A stretch of DNA of 64,000 nucleotides from an uncultured Clostridium sp. (GCA_958422185.1 CATZNW010000001.1:1-64000); one strand, 5' to 3'. Numbered from the stretch's first letter, positions 33,445 to 42,470 are shown. Translations and numbers: made by a program. The notes: generated by a model from the letters alone, not told the origin.

Positions 33445-35004
33445 TTAATAATTATCCGGCAGATCATTCTCGATAAGGATAACTTTCTGCGTACCGGGAG
33501 CGGAATTTGCTTTGGTAAAGGCATCTGTAAAACTGTCGCTCACCGTGATCTTCTTATCGTCATACCCTGCGTCGGTAAGACCTTTATATATTGCCTGGGT
33601 CTGCTTTTTGCCCACAAGATATACCAGATCACAAACCGCCGCGGCCGATCTGCCGAAATCATAATTGCACTGATCCTGCATCTTGCCGAGTTCAACCATG
33701 CCCGGAGTAATAAGGATCTTCGTTCCCTCAAACAGAGAAAGGGTTTTAAGAGCGGCCTCGCATCCGGCAGGATTTGAATTATAAGCGTCATCAATTACAG
33801 CGGTATTTCCCCTGCGTGTAAGCTGCAGTCTGTGCGGAGGTGAAGAGAGCCTTCGCACATGCATTTTAATATCGTCGGCAGACACGCCGAGAGATACGCA
33901 AACCGCAATAACGCCGGTCAGATTCGTTACATTATGTTCTCCGATAAGCGGAGTCTGAAGGTTCTCTATTTTCTGACCGCAGCAGCTGACCGAAAAATTT
34001 GTGCCTTTATTGGAAACACTTATATCATAAGCGTACGTTTCATTCTGATCGCCTATACCATAGGTATGATAACCCTTATCGGATTTCTTTGCAAGATTTC
34101 CCGAAATATTTTCGTTATCACCGTTCAAAAACATTTTTGCTTTATCCGAAACCGCGTCATAAAGCTCAAATTTTGTTTTGATAATATGATCGATTGATCT
34201 GAACGTTTCCAGATGCTGCTCGCCTATCGAGGTTATAATGCCGTATTCGGGGAAAACGATGTCGCATATTTCTTTTATATCGCCAACATGGCGCGCACCC
34301 ATTTCACACACAAATATCTCGTGGGTCGGGCGAAGCTGCTCCCTTATAGTTTTTACAACGCCCATAGGCGTATTGTAACTTTCAGGAGTCATAAGCACAT
34401 TATATTTTGCCTTCAGCACGGTTGAAAGATAATATTTAACGCTTGTTTTGCCGTAACTGCCTGTAATTCCTATCACCTTAAGATCGGGGCAGGCTTTAAG
34501 CATTTTTTTTGCGTCGTTGATGTAATACTGCCTTATAGCCTTCTCTATAGGCGAATTGATGATATTGCCTATAAGCGGCAGGAACGGCACGAATGAAAGC
34601 GAAATCCCTATGCCAAGCAGCGCGAACCGTTCTTTTCCGGCGAAGAAAGCGGCCGAGAAAGCAGCTAGCCAAACAACAAAATCGGTAACCAGCATCCGCT
34701 TTACCCTTGCTGTATATACAAGAGGCTTTTTGGCATTTTTCATCGGCCGGTTTACAAGCGCAAATATTACTGCAAAAACACAGAATAGCACATAGAGCCA
34801 CACAGCATTTGTAAACGCGGCTGCAACGGATAGCGCAAGAAGGATGGCATTGACAATATAATGCTTAAAATTCTGGCGCATCCATTTGAGATGAACCGAT
34901 ATCTTATAAGAATTGAGCTGAAACATATGCGTTGTACGGATCACGCACAGTACGCTTGAAGCAGCGGCAAGAACGAGGCAGATTATATTTAAAGCTAAAT
35001 ACAT
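33445..35004 (-). CDS. murF: MurF-type UDP-MurNAc-tripeptide--D-Ala-D-Ala ligase with N-terminal membrane domain
   Basis: Adds D-Ala-D-Ala to the cell-wall precursor. Mur-ligase features: ATP-binding VIGITGSYGKTSVKYYL (about residues 177-193), KTIREQL with the ATP/UDP-substrate segment, GEHNVTNLTGVIAVCV, and the C-terminal DDAYNSNPAG. The first about 150 residues are unusual: four hydrophobic segments where ordinary MurF has a soluble UDP-binding domain. A membrane-tethered form occurs in some Clostridia but is not the textbook layout. AGGAG precedes the ATG. One base from the upstream hydrolase and 15 bases before ddl. Confidence 0.9.
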   Translation of the reverse strand: MYLALNIICLVLAAASSVLCVIRTTHMFQLNSYKISVHLKWMRQNFKHYIVNAILLALSVAAAFTNAVWLYVLFCVFAVIFALVNRPMKNAKKPLVYTARVKRMLVTDFVVWLAAFSAAFFAGKERFALLGIGISLSFVPFLPLIGNIINSPIEKAIRQYYINDAKKMLKACPDLKVIGITGSYGKTSVKYYLSTVLKAKYNVLMTPESYNTPMGVVKTIREQLRPTHEIFVCEMGARHVGDIKEICDIVFPEYGIITSIGEQHLETFRSIDHIIKTKFELYDAVSDKAKMFLNGDNENISGNLAKKSDKGYHTYGIGDQNETYAYDISVSNKGTNFSVSCCGQKIENLQTPLIGEHNVTNLTGVIAVCVSLGVSADDIKMHVRRLSSPPHRLQLTRRGNTAVIDDAYNSNPAGCEAALKTLSLFEGTKILITPGMVELGKMQDQCNYDFGRSAAAVCDLVYLVGKKQTQAIYKGLTDAGYDDKKITVSDSFTDAFTKANSAPGTQKVILIENDLPDNY

Positions 35005-35005
35005 T

Positions 35006-35791
35006 TTACTCTCCTATTTTAAGGAATGATCTTAGGATATTCTGAAAAACATAAGGCTGGTCAAGGAATGAATAATGGCCCGCATTCTGAATCTTGCAAA
35101 GGCCCACATCAGTACCTGAAGACGATATCTCACGCTCAAAAATCTCTGCGTCAGAAATGGGAGTAGCCGTATCGTTTACACCCCAAATAAGAAGCGTCTG
35201 GCACTTAATATTTTTTAACAGCCCGGTAAGATCTTCGTTTACTGTTTTTACAAGCACGCCGCGCATCCGCTCCGTGGCGTTTGCATAATCCGCGGAAGAA
35301 AACTTTTTCCGCAGTGCCTCAAGCGCATGAGGAAACAGTTTTTTTATAGGGTACAGACTCAGGAAAAATTTTCCTATTTTGTAGATCCTTGTTCTGAAAT
35401 TCTGCTTTTTTCCGCGAACCGGCATTACACCGGCGCTGTCGGCAAAAATAATTTTGTTGATATCAAACGGAAGATCTTTGGCAGAGGCCATTTTGATAAT
35501 GACTCTGCCGCCGAAAGAATGCCCGAAAAGTATAACCTTCTTTACACCGAAAGAGGAAATAAATTTAACGGTAAAATCAGCGTAATCAGAAACGTTCCAA
35601 ACCTGAGGCGGTTCGGCTGTACCGCCGAATCCGGGAAAATCAAATGAAACGACCGTATATTTTTGCGCCAGAAGATCCGCAACAGAGGTGTAGACCCCGA
35701 TATTGGCTCCCCAGCCATGCAGGATAAACACAAAATCCCCTGATCCTTTAATCTCATAATTAACGCTTATACCGTCTATATCCTTAACCAA
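35006..35791 (-). CDS. Alpha/beta-fold hydrolase
   Basis: A 261-residue alpha/beta hydrolase. The oxyanion-hole motif is FILHGWGAN (about residues 24-32), nucleophile elbow LFGHSFGGRV (Ser about 97), Asp in WGVNDTATPI (about 210) and His in NAGHYSFLDQP (about 243), giving a full catalytic triad. Starts at TTG with AAGGGGG eight bases upstream. First gene of the hydrolase-murF-ddl transcript. Substrate unknown; context hints at wall metabolism but many such hydrolases are unrelated. Confidence 0.9.
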   Translation of the reverse strand: MVKDIDGISVNYEIKGSGDFVFILHGWGANIGVYTSVADLLAQKYTVVSFDFPGFGGTAEPPQVWNVSDYADFTVKFISSFGVKKVILFGHSFGGRVIIKMASAKDLPFDINKIIFADSAGVMPVRGKKQNFRTRIYKIGKFFLSLYPIKKLFPHALEALRKKFSSADYANATERMRGVLVKTVNEDLTGLLKNIKCQTLLIWGVNDTATPISDAEIFEREISSSGTDVGLCKIQNAGHYSFLDQPYVFQNILRSFLKIGE

Positions 35792-36123
35792 GAGATGAAC
35801 CCCCTTAACCGGTGTTTATAGATTAAAAACATTATATAAATATTGCCAAAAGAATTTTTATATATTCTATCACATTAATATAATATGTGCAATAATTTAT
35901 TAAAATTAAAAACAGAACCGGTATTGAAAAAACAACTGAGTAAAACCAATAAAAATTTTTCGAGGGCTTGCAGCATTTTCAATCAGGATCAAAACACTGT
36001 ACTGAGACATATGAGCAACAGCTGTTTACTTAAAATTGTTAAAATTTTTCAATAATAAGAAAACGATAATTTCAAACAATACTTTTGCAAACGCAATTAA
36101 AATGCAAAAGAGGTGTGTAAATA
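35792..36123. other. 332-base AT-rich intergenic region
   Basis: No gene seen. It separates the divergent hydrolase and SASP genes. It is AT-rich and must hold both promoters, but I cannot assign a sigma-A, sigma-F or sigma-G promoter with confidence. AGAGGTG, the SASP ribosome-binding site, is at the right end. Confidence 0.55.
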
Positions 36124-36306
36124 ATGAAGAACGTAGTACCTGAGGCTAAAGAAGCTCTTAACAGATTCAAGATGGAAGCTGCTTCTGAGGTTGGTGTAAA
36201 TCTTAAGCAGGGTTACAATGGTGACCTTACTTCCAAGCAGGCCGGTTCAGTAGGCGGTCAGATGGTTAAAAAGATGATTAAGGCTTACGAGGAATCTATG
36301 AAATAA
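36124..36306 (+). CDS. Alpha/beta-type small acid-soluble spore protein
   Basis: A 60-residue protein that coats spore DNA and protects it. Both family signatures are present: ALNRFKMEAASEVGVNL, including the germination-protease cleavage site (cut after the Glu of the SEVGV segment), and GDLTSKQAGSVGGQMVKKMI. Very characteristic of alpha/beta SASPs. Followed by a strong terminator and so monocistronic. Expected under forespore sigma-G, though I cannot define that promoter here. This gene is the best single sign that the organism forms endospores. Confidence 0.96.
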   Translation: MKNVVPEAKEALNRFKMEAASEVGVNLKQGYNGDLTSKQAGSVGGQMVKKMIKAYEESMK

Positions 36307-36387
36307 GCTTTGCAGGTGTTAACCTGCGCTCCGAACGGAGCTGATTGCCATATAAGGCAATCCGGAATTAAAGATCAGAAAAAAAAG

Positions 36388-36424
36388 GGCTGCGCCTGCA
36401 ATAGCGGGTGCAGCCTGATTTTTA
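36388..36424. terminator. Bidirectional terminator between SASP gene and tadA
   Basis: A 12-bp stem (36388-36399 with 36404-36415, one G-U) and AATA loop, with an A-tract on the left and T-run on the right, so it can end both converging transcripts. Confidence 0.85.
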
Positions 36425-36466
36425 TGAAATACAACGCCCTGAATAGGGAGAACGAAGTAACATCCT

Positions 36467-36931
36467 TTAATGATCTTCTTTTTTCTTTTTATTTTTCCTT
36501 AGCTTTTCAAAAAAGAGCGAGAGTAGGCGTGAACACTGCTCCTCATCTACCCCGCCTTCAATTTCAGGTTTATGATTATACGGCAGGCTGTTAAAATCCG
36601 CTACAGAACCGAACGAACCTGCTTTTTTATCATAAGCGCCGAAAGTTACCTTCTTTATTCTGGAATTTATGATAGCTCCGGCACACATAGGGCACGGTTC
36701 AAGAGTTACAAACATCTCACACTGCCAAAGCCGCCATCCGCCGAGAGTTCTGCATGCCTCGTCAATTGCTGAAATCTCAGCGTGAAAAAGGGCGTTTTTA
36801 CCGTTTTCACGCATATTGCGGCCTCTCCCCACTATAACGCCGTCCTTAACAACAACTGCTCCCACAGGCACTTCCCCCTCTGCAAAGCTCTGTCTTGCAA
36901 GGCGCAGCGCCTCTTCCATAAACTGATTCAT
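36467..36931 (-). CDS. tadA: tRNA-specific adenosine-34 deaminase TadA
   Basis: Converts A34 of tRNA-Arg(ACG) to inosine. 154 residues, standard length. The deaminase motifs are HAEISAID (His zinc ligand and catalytic Glu, about residue 53-55) and TLEPCPMCAGAII (two Cys zinc ligands). Early PVGAVVV is typical. Start at 36931, immediately after the stop of the CPBP gene, so translation may be coupled to it. Confidence 0.95.
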   Translation of the reverse strand: MNQFMEEALRLARQSFAEGEVPVGAVVVKDGVIVGRGRNMRENGKNALFHAEISAIDEACRTLGGWRLWQCEMFVTLEPCPMCAGAIINSRIKKVTFGAYDKKAGSFGSVADFNSLPYNHKPEIEGGVDEEQCSRLLSLFFEKLRKNKKKKEDH

Positions 36932-36932
36932 A

Positions 36933-38009
36933 TCAAATTTTCTGAATACTTAACAAAACGGAAAAAATAAGGTAAAGGCTTGAAAAGATCAGCACGGGAG
37001 ATGATATGAACGCGCCTATTTTTTGTGCAGCAGTATTTGCAAACGGGTAGGATTCCTTTTTGTCAAGCTTAAAACTGAGTTTTCTCTTTACAGCCAGAAC
37101 GATCGTGCATATGATCCCTGCTACGATCCAGAAAACAAAAACTGCCGTGCTTGCATTTTCGCCTGCGTCAGTCCCAAAGAAATATTCTGCCAGCATAGAA
37201 ACTACGCTCATTCCGTTATTGAATCCGTGTATAAGCACAGCCGGAACAATACTGTCCGTTTTAACGGTAACAAAGCCCAGGATAAGGCCAACGAGCGTTG
37301 CAAACACGAATTGGATCAGATTGCCGTGAAGCAAACCGAAAACGAGCGATACACCGACTACCCCCAGCGTTTTGCCGTATTTTTTGAGCAGGCCGAGCGA
37401 ACAGCAACGCATTGCAAACTCCTCGCAAACGGCAGGAACGACTGCGGTTGCAAGAACGGAAATGACGCATGCAAAAATATTTTCCGGATCAGGATTTTCA
37501 CCTTGGGTCAGTTCATAACCCAACGTCTCTGATAAAGTCATCATTACTGCAACAACATAATTCGCAGCTATGCAGCAAAGCATTCCGAATCCAACCCAAA
37601 GGCACAGTGAAGAAAATGGAATGCGTTGATTGGGGATCAGCGGCGTCTCATATTTGTTTCGGTTTACAAGGGCCATAATACCGAAGGGCAGCACGACTGC
37701 CAAAAGTTCCACAAAAATAATACCGAAACTGTTTTGAAAAACGGACGACGACATATAAAGGTCATACAAAGCGTCACTGCTCATCAGCAAAAATGACGAG
37801 ACCATCTGCACAGCAAGAAACGCAATAACGCAAAGACCCATCATATTGCCTACCTTTCGGATCTGGCGCCGTTCCTCTTTAGCCTTCATCCGGTAATAAA
37901 GGTTTTGTCTGTAATAGTCCTGCCCGCCGCCGCCCGGATATTGCCGATAACCGTTTTGATTCTGCGGATTTCCGTTACCGTAATAATCAGGATTATAATA
38001 TGTGTTCAA
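36933..38009 (-). CDS. CPBP-family intramembrane metalloprotease
   Basis: A 358-residue membrane protein of the CAAX-protease/bacteriocin-processing family. The proposed active-site motifs are CEEFAMR (EExxxR, about residue 210), FGLLHGN (FxxxH) and HGFNNG (HxxxN), within eight or so hydrophobic helices. A Tyr/Asn/Gly/Gln-rich cytoplasmic stretch of about 50 residues precedes the first helix, reminiscent of the tail of the 20389 protein. Starts at TTG with GAGGG upstream. Substrate unknown. Between galU and tadA on the same strand. Confidence 0.88.
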   Translation of the reverse strand: MNTYYNPDYYGNGNPQNQNGYRQYPGGGGQDYYRQNLYYRMKAKEERRQIRKVGNMMGLCVIAFLAVQMVSSFLLMSSDALYDLYMSSSVFQNSFGIIFVELLAVVLPFGIMALVNRNKYETPLIPNQRIPFSSLCLWVGFGMLCCIAANYVVAVMMTLSETLGYELTQGENPDPENIFACVISVLATAVVPAVCEEFAMRCCSLGLLKKYGKTLGVVGVSLVFGLLHGNLIQFVFATLVGLILGFVTVKTDSIVPAVLIHGFNNGMSVVSMLAEYFFGTDAGENASTAVFVFWIVAGIICTIVLAVKRKLSFKLDKKESYPFANTAAQKIGAFISSPVLIFSSLYLIFSVLLSIQKI

Positions 38010-38033
38010 AAAATTCCCTCAAATCAGAAATAA

Positions 38034-38909
38034 TCAGTCGATCTTGCCTGCAAGATCCTTTAAATATGCCTTAAGCTCATCTCTAGTTTCCGGATGTTTA
38101 AGACCTACTTCTATATTTGCCTGCAATATACCGAATTTATTGCCCATATCATAACGCACACCCTCATAATCAACAGCAATGACCCCGTCAGTCTGTGCAA
38201 GAGTTTTCATTGCGTCAGTAAGCTGCAGCTCATTTCCGGTGCCGAGCGGCGTATTTTCAAGAATCTCAAAGATCTGCGGCGGAAGCACGACTCTGCCGAG
38301 AATAGAGAAATTGCCCATGATCTCTTCCGGTTTGGGTTTTTCGATCATATCCGTGCAGGAATAGCAATTGCCTTCAAGAGGCTCTGTTTTAAGCGAGCAA
38401 TACTTGGTGATAGCCATTCCGGGCACTTCCTTAACACCTACAACACCCTTGCCGTATTTTTCATACGCATCGCAGAGCTGTTTTGTGCACGGAGCTTCAG
38501 AAAGAATAACATCATCGCCGTAAAGAACGGCAAACGGCTCGTTGCCTACAAAGTTTTTAGCGCATAAAACGGCATGGCCAAGACCTTTCGTTTCCTTCTG
38601 GCGAAGAAAATAAATATTGCCGAAATTAGAGCAGGCAAGAACATCCTCATAGATCTTCTTTTTGCTTTCATTGCCCTTAAGCTTATCTTCAAGCTCATAG
38701 GCATGGTCAAAATGATCTTCAATAGCGCCCTTATTTCTGTTGGTGATAATAAGCACTTCTTCGATTCCGGAAGCAAAAGCCTCCTCCACGATATATTGGA
38801 TAGCAGGTTTGTCTACTATATTGAGCATTTCCTTCGGAACTGCCTTGGATGCGGGAAGAACTCTTGTTCCCATACCTGCTGCGGGAATGATTGCCTTTCT
38901 TACTTTCAT
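38034..38909 (-). CDS. galU: UTP--glucose-1-phosphate uridylyltransferase
   Basis: Makes UDP-glucose for polysaccharide and glycolipid synthesis. 291 residues: nucleotide-binding PAAGMGTRVLPASKAVPKEM, Lys-containing VDKPAIQYIVEEA, YGDDVIL and MIEKP, and LQLTDAM, all as in GalU. The ATG at 38909 has GGAGG eight bases before it; the in-frame ATG seven codons earlier does not. First gene of a probable galU-CPBP-tadA transcript. Confidence 0.96.
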   Translation of the reverse strand: MKVRKAIIPAAGMGTRVLPASKAVPKEMLNIVDKPAIQYIVEEAFASGIEEVLIITNRNKGAIEDHFDHAYELEDKLKGNESKKKIYEDVLACSNFGNIYFLRQKETKGLGHAVLCAKNFVGNEPFAVLYGDDVILSEAPCTKQLCDAYEKYGKGVVGVKEVPGMAITKYCSLKTEPLEGNCYSCTDMIEKPKPEEIMGNFSILGRVVLPPQIFEILENTPLGTGNELQLTDAMKTLAQTDGVIAVDYEGVRYDMGNKFGILQANIEVGLKHPETRDELKAYLKDLAGKID

Positions 38910-38968
38910 GATTTTATCCTCCAAATTCATTATATTACAATATTATAATATATAATATGCATATACAA

Positions 38969-39967
38969 CTAAAGATACGCTATCATTTCAGTTATAAAAC
39001 TCAGAACAAGAAACGCCATACAGGGAGCAAAGAAACTTACTCCGCCCTTGCCGGCAAGCAACAGCTTTCTGAGCTCAGACGGTGACATTTCCGCCTCACT
39101 CTGCATGATCAAGGGAGATGCTGTGACCGCAGCCCCTGATTCTAGTTTTTTATCAACATCCGCAATTAGTGAAAAAACCTTATGCCTGTAAAGCCTGTCG
39201 GCAATAACAGCAATCACCACATGTACCACTGCCAGAACGGCAAAAAGAATAAGATAGGCCGTCATAATGCCGGAGGAATCAATGATTGAATCAAGCTTTG
39301 AATAATACTCTGAGTAAGAAAGCGAACTGTCCTGCACCAAAGACATTGCGCCGTTTGCAAACGCGGTAAGCTGCTTGGAAAACACCATGCTGATAATAAA
39401 CCTGGCCGCAAACTCTATTGCAAGAAAAAGAGTGCCCGGCCCATACATTTTTCTGAAGTACAGATAATACGGTCCGAAAAGGAACGCACTCCAGTTCCAT
39501 CCGATTTTTTTATTTTTTTTGAACTTTGTTACAAATTTAAAGAAATTTGCACCGATAACGGTAATGATATCGGAGAGGAGCACGCCGTCAAGCTTTTCAT
39601 CATTTTTAAAAACGAATGCTGCTTTTTCGCCCGGCTGACCGCCGTTTTGCATCGGTATATGCGTATATCCGCGGTTCTGCTCCTGAGGCGGAGCCTGCCT
39701 GTAATCGCTGCCCGCCTGATTTCTCTGATGCGGATCATAATACGGACCCGTCTGCCCGGTATGAACGGACTGCTGCGCATTCTGCTCTTCTTCCTGTCTT
39801 TTATAAACGAAACCTGTTGAATGCAGCGCCGAGTTCGCGCATTTTCCTGATTTTTCATAACACTGCCTGTGATGAGGAGTGCCGCATTCCGGACAGGTAA
39901 CGATATCATCCCCGCTTTTGAAAGCAACGCCGCAAACGGGGCATTTTTGATTTTCATATAGGGACAT
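38969..39967 (-). CDS. Membrane protein with RING-like zinc domain and DUF2628
   Basis: A 332-residue protein. The first 45 residues are a compact Cys/His zinc domain: CPVCGVAF, CPECGTPHHRQCYEKSGKC, matching the prokaryotic RING-finger family 1 pattern. A Gln/Asn/Tyr-rich linker (about 60-115) leads to a DUF2628-like membrane region (KKIGWNWSAFLFGPYYLYFRKMYG) with two to four hydrophobic helices, the last at the very C-terminus (SFFAPCMAFLVLSFITEMIA). Function unknown; there is no evidence of ubiquitin-like activity. AAGGAG seven bases ahead supports the ATG at 39967. Divergent from prfB. Confidence 0.8.
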   Translation of the reverse strand: MSLYENQKCPVCGVAFKSGDDIVTCPECGTPHHRQCYEKSGKCANSALHSTGFVYKRQEEEQNAQQSVHTGQTGPYYDPHQRNQAGSDYRQAPPQEQNRGYTHIPMQNGGQPGEKAAFVFKNDEKLDGVLLSDIITVIGANFFKFVTKFKKNKKIGWNWSAFLFGPYYLYFRKMYGPGTLFLAIEFAARFIISMVFSKQLTAFANGAMSLVQDSSLSYSEYYSKLDSIIDSSGIMTAYLILFAVLAVVHVVIAVIADRLYRHKVFSLIADVDKKLESGAAVTASPLIMQSEAEMSPSELRKLLLAGKGGVSFFAPCMAFLVLSFITEMIAYL

Positions 39968-40193
39968 TAAAATACTCCTTGGCATATATTCATTTAATTA
40001 TACATTAAAGTAACACAAAAAATCAACAATTTGATTAAAATTAAGTGAATATATTTTTAACGAATATCCGGCTCTTGTTTTTTTGGTGTCAGCTCTTGAA
40101 ATAAAGAATAAAGTTGTATATAATATCATATACTGTTTTTACAATTTTAACCTTTTTAATTTTAATAATAAATATAAAGGCAGAGGAAATACT

Positions 40194-41315
40194 ATGGTTG
40201 AATTTGATGATTTAAGGCTTAGGCTGATAGAATCCGAAAAGCCTATTGAAAATTTGAAGGAAGCGCTTGCCATCGACCACGTTAAGCAGGAAGTGGAAGA
40301 ACTGGAAAAGCAGGCTGCCGCGCCCGGTTTCTGGGACAACGCAGAGGAAAGCCAGAAAGTGCTGAAAAAGACAGGCTCTTTAAAATCAAAACTTGAAAGT
40401 TACAGCAGTCTGAAAAATGATTATGAAGACGCGCTTATGATGATAGAGCTTGCAAACGAAGAAAACGACGAAAGTATGATAGAGGACTGCCGCAAATCGG
40501 TTGACGATATTGAAAAGCGCGTTGACGAACTCACGCTTACAACACTTTTAAACGGCGAATATGATTCTAAAAACGCACTGCTCACCTTCCATGCCGGTGC
40601 CGGCGGCACAGAGGCTATGGACTGGGCGGAGATGCTTTTCAGAATGTACAACCGCTGGGGCGAAAGACACGGCTACAAAGTTTCCACCCTTGATTATCTG
40701 GACGGCGATGTTGCCGGACTGAAAAGCGCAACTATACTTATTGAAGGTGAAAACGCATACGGCTATCTTAAGGGAGAAATGGGCATACACCGCCTTGTGC
40801 GCGTATCTCCGTTTGACTCATCGGGCAGGCGCCACACCTCTTTTGCTTCTCTTGAAGTTATGCCGGAAATTGACGATGACGTTAACGTTGAAATCAGAGA
40901 AGAGGACATAAAAATGGACGTTTACAGAGCTTCCGGAGCGGGAGGCCAGAAAGTAAACAAAACCTCATCCGCCGTCCGCCTTACTCATATTCCGACAGGC
41001 ATAGTCGTATCCTGCCAGATCGAACGCTCTCAGCATCAGAACAGAGAAGTTGCCATGAGGATGCTTAAATCAAAACTTGTTGAGATCAAAGAGCGAGAAA
41101 ATCTGGAAAAAATCGAAGATATAAAGGGCGACCAGAAAGAGATCGCCTGGGGAAGCCAGATAAGATCCTATGTATTTATGCCATATACAATGGTAAAAGA
41201 CCACCGGACCGGATTTGAGATGGGCAATATAAACGCTGTTATGGACGGGGATATTGACGGATTTATAAATGCTTATCTGAAACAAAAAAGCGTTGAAGAG
41301 GCAGAAAAGAATTAA
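40194..41315 (+). CDS. prfB: Peptide chain release factor 2
   Basis: Terminates translation at UGA and UAA. 373 residues: the SPF tripeptide that reads the stop codon (SPFDSSGRRHTSF) and the catalytic GGQ loop (RASGAGGQKVNKTSSAVRLT). The N-terminal coiled region runs straight through codons 20-30 (LKEALAIDHVKQEVEELE) with no internal UGA, so the usual autoregulatory +1 frameshift is absent. A longer open frame begins at 40083, but GAGG lies just before the ATG at 40194. A terminator overlapping the next gene's ribosome-binding site follows. Confidence 0.96.
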   Translation: MVEFDDLRLRLIESEKPIENLKEALAIDHVKQEVEELEKQAAAPGFWDNAEESQKVLKKTGSLKSKLESYSSLKNDYEDALMMIELANEENDESMIEDCRKSVDDIEKRVDELTLTTLLNGEYDSKNALLTFHAGAGGTEAMDWAEMLFRMYNRWGERHGYKVSTLDYLDGDVAGLKSATILIEGENAYGYLKGEMGIHRLVRVSPFDSSGRRHTSFASLEVMPEIDDDVNVEIREEDIKMDVYRASGAGGQKVNKTSSAVRLTHIPTGIVVSCQIERSQHQNREVAMRMLKSKLVEIKERENLEKIEDIKGDQKEIAWGSQIRSYVFMPYTMVKDHRTGFEMGNINAVMDGDIDGFINAYLKQKSVEEAEKN

Positions 41316-41333
41316 AAAAATTCCACTGTTAAG

Positions 41334-41374
41334 AAAACTCCTTTTGCAAAAAATAATTGCAGGAGGAGTTTTTT
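41334..41374 (+). terminator. prfB terminator that buries the ribosome-binding site of the pdaA-like gene
   Basis: A 16-bp stem with two G-U pairs (41334-41349 with 41357-41372), seven-base loop and T-run. The right arm contains AGGAGGAG, the only ribosome-binding site for the ATG at 41375, so the same structure can stop transcription and hide the site. Confidence 0.85.
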
Positions 41375-42253
41375 ATGGATAAAAAAAGAATTATACTAAG
41401 AGCAGTGCCGCTTATCCTTGCAGTTTGCGCGGCTTTAAGCGCCTGTTCGGTTGAAGTGAATCCGCCGGACGACGACCAAACCGTTCCGGGAACAACGGCG
41501 CAAAATACAACTGACGTTGCGGACACGACTCTGGAAGCAGACGCTGCAAACGAAAACAAGCCGGATGTTGTTGATTACAGCTCTGAACCGGTGATCTGGG
41601 GCCCGGGCAATATTAAGGACCACACAAGGCCGGCAGATCCGGAAAAATTACAGAACAAATACAGCGAAATGAGCGCACAATGGCTTCTGCCCGAAGGGAA
41701 AACGATTTGTCTGACCTTTGACGAAGGCTACGAAAACGGATACACCACCCAGATTCTGGACACATTGGCAGAGAAAAAAGTTAAAGCGATCTTCTTTTGC
41801 ACATATGATTATGTCAGGGACAATCCGGACCTTGTTCTGCGAATGATAAACGAGGGCCACATTCTTGCAAATCACAGCTATTCGCATTACAACATGACGG
41901 AAATAGATCTTGAAACGGCAGAAGAAGAGATCACCCTGATGCACGATTATGTTGAGGAAACCTATAACTATTCAATGGGGTATTATCGTTTTCCCGAAGG
42001 CGTTTTCAGCGAACAGACGCTTGCTCTTGCGGCAAAGCTCGGTTACAGAAGCGTATTCTGGAGTTTTGCTTACGAGGACTGGGACACGGAAAATCCGCCG
42101 GATGAAAGCGAAGCGTTTGAAAAGATCACTTCTTCAACGCACGACGGCGAGATCATGCTTCTTCATGCCGTCAGCGCAACCAATGCAAATATTCTAGGCA
42201 GCGTTATTGACAACATCAGAGAACAGGGATACGAATTTACGACCGAGCTTTAA
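41375..42253 (+). CDS. PdaA-like polysaccharide deacetylase lipoprotein
   Basis: A 292-residue predicted lipoprotein (lipobox LSAC, Cys about 22) with a Thr/Asp-rich linker and a NodB-type deacetylase domain. Motifs: CLTFDEGYENGY (metal/catalytic Asp; PdaA-type DxGYENG), HSYSHYNM (HSxxH metal ligands), RFPEGVFSE (normally R-x-P) and LLHAVS. This set matches PdaA, which removes the acetyl group of MurNAc during spore-cortex muramic-lactam formation. The spore-forming context supports it. It starts two bases after the stem described above, and no room exists for its own promoter between genes. Confidence 0.88.
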   Translation: MDKKRIILRAVPLILAVCAALSACSVEVNPPDDDQTVPGTTAQNTTDVADTTLEADAANENKPDVVDYSSEPVIWGPGNIKDHTRPADPEKLQNKYSEMSAQWLLPEGKTICLTFDEGYENGYTTQILDTLAEKKVKAIFFCTYDYVRDNPDLVLRMINEGHILANHSYSHYNMTEIDLETAEEEITLMHDYVEETYNYSMGYYRFPEGVFSEQTLALAAKLGYRSVFWSFAYEDWDTENPPDESEAFEKITSSTHDGEIMLLHAVSATNANILGSVIDNIREQGYEFTTEL

Positions 42254-42262
42254 CGGGTTCGG

Positions 42263-42296
42263 ACGGCGACGCATTAACGCGCCGCCGTTTTTTTAT
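42263..42296 (+). terminator. Intrinsic terminator after pdaA-like gene
   Basis: Stem ACGGCG.CGC with GCG.CGCCGT around ATTAA, followed by seven T residues. Confidence 0.8.
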
Positions 42297-42378
42297 ATTT
42301 TTGCCGAAGACATTACTTTCAGTATAATTCGTATGAACGATTTTTTGTTGAAAAATTTGTTAAATTTGCAAATTACTA

Positions 42379-42407
42379 TTGTTATAAATTTTTATTTAAT
42401 ATATAAT
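42379..42407 (+). promoter_or_regulatory. Promoter of the mre operon
   Basis: TTGTTA (42379-42384), 17-base spacer, TATAAT (42402-42407), about 64 bases before the mreB start. Confidence 0.7.
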
Positions 42408-42470
42408 ACTTAATATCTGAAAATTATACGGGCTTTTCAGCCGTTTGTTTTGAAAGTGAGAGAATGATAA

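Noticed and set aside
39840..39967. Ubiquitin ligase function for the RING-like protein
   Set aside because: Only the zinc pattern is seen; no E1/E2-like or ubiquitin-like gene lies in the window.
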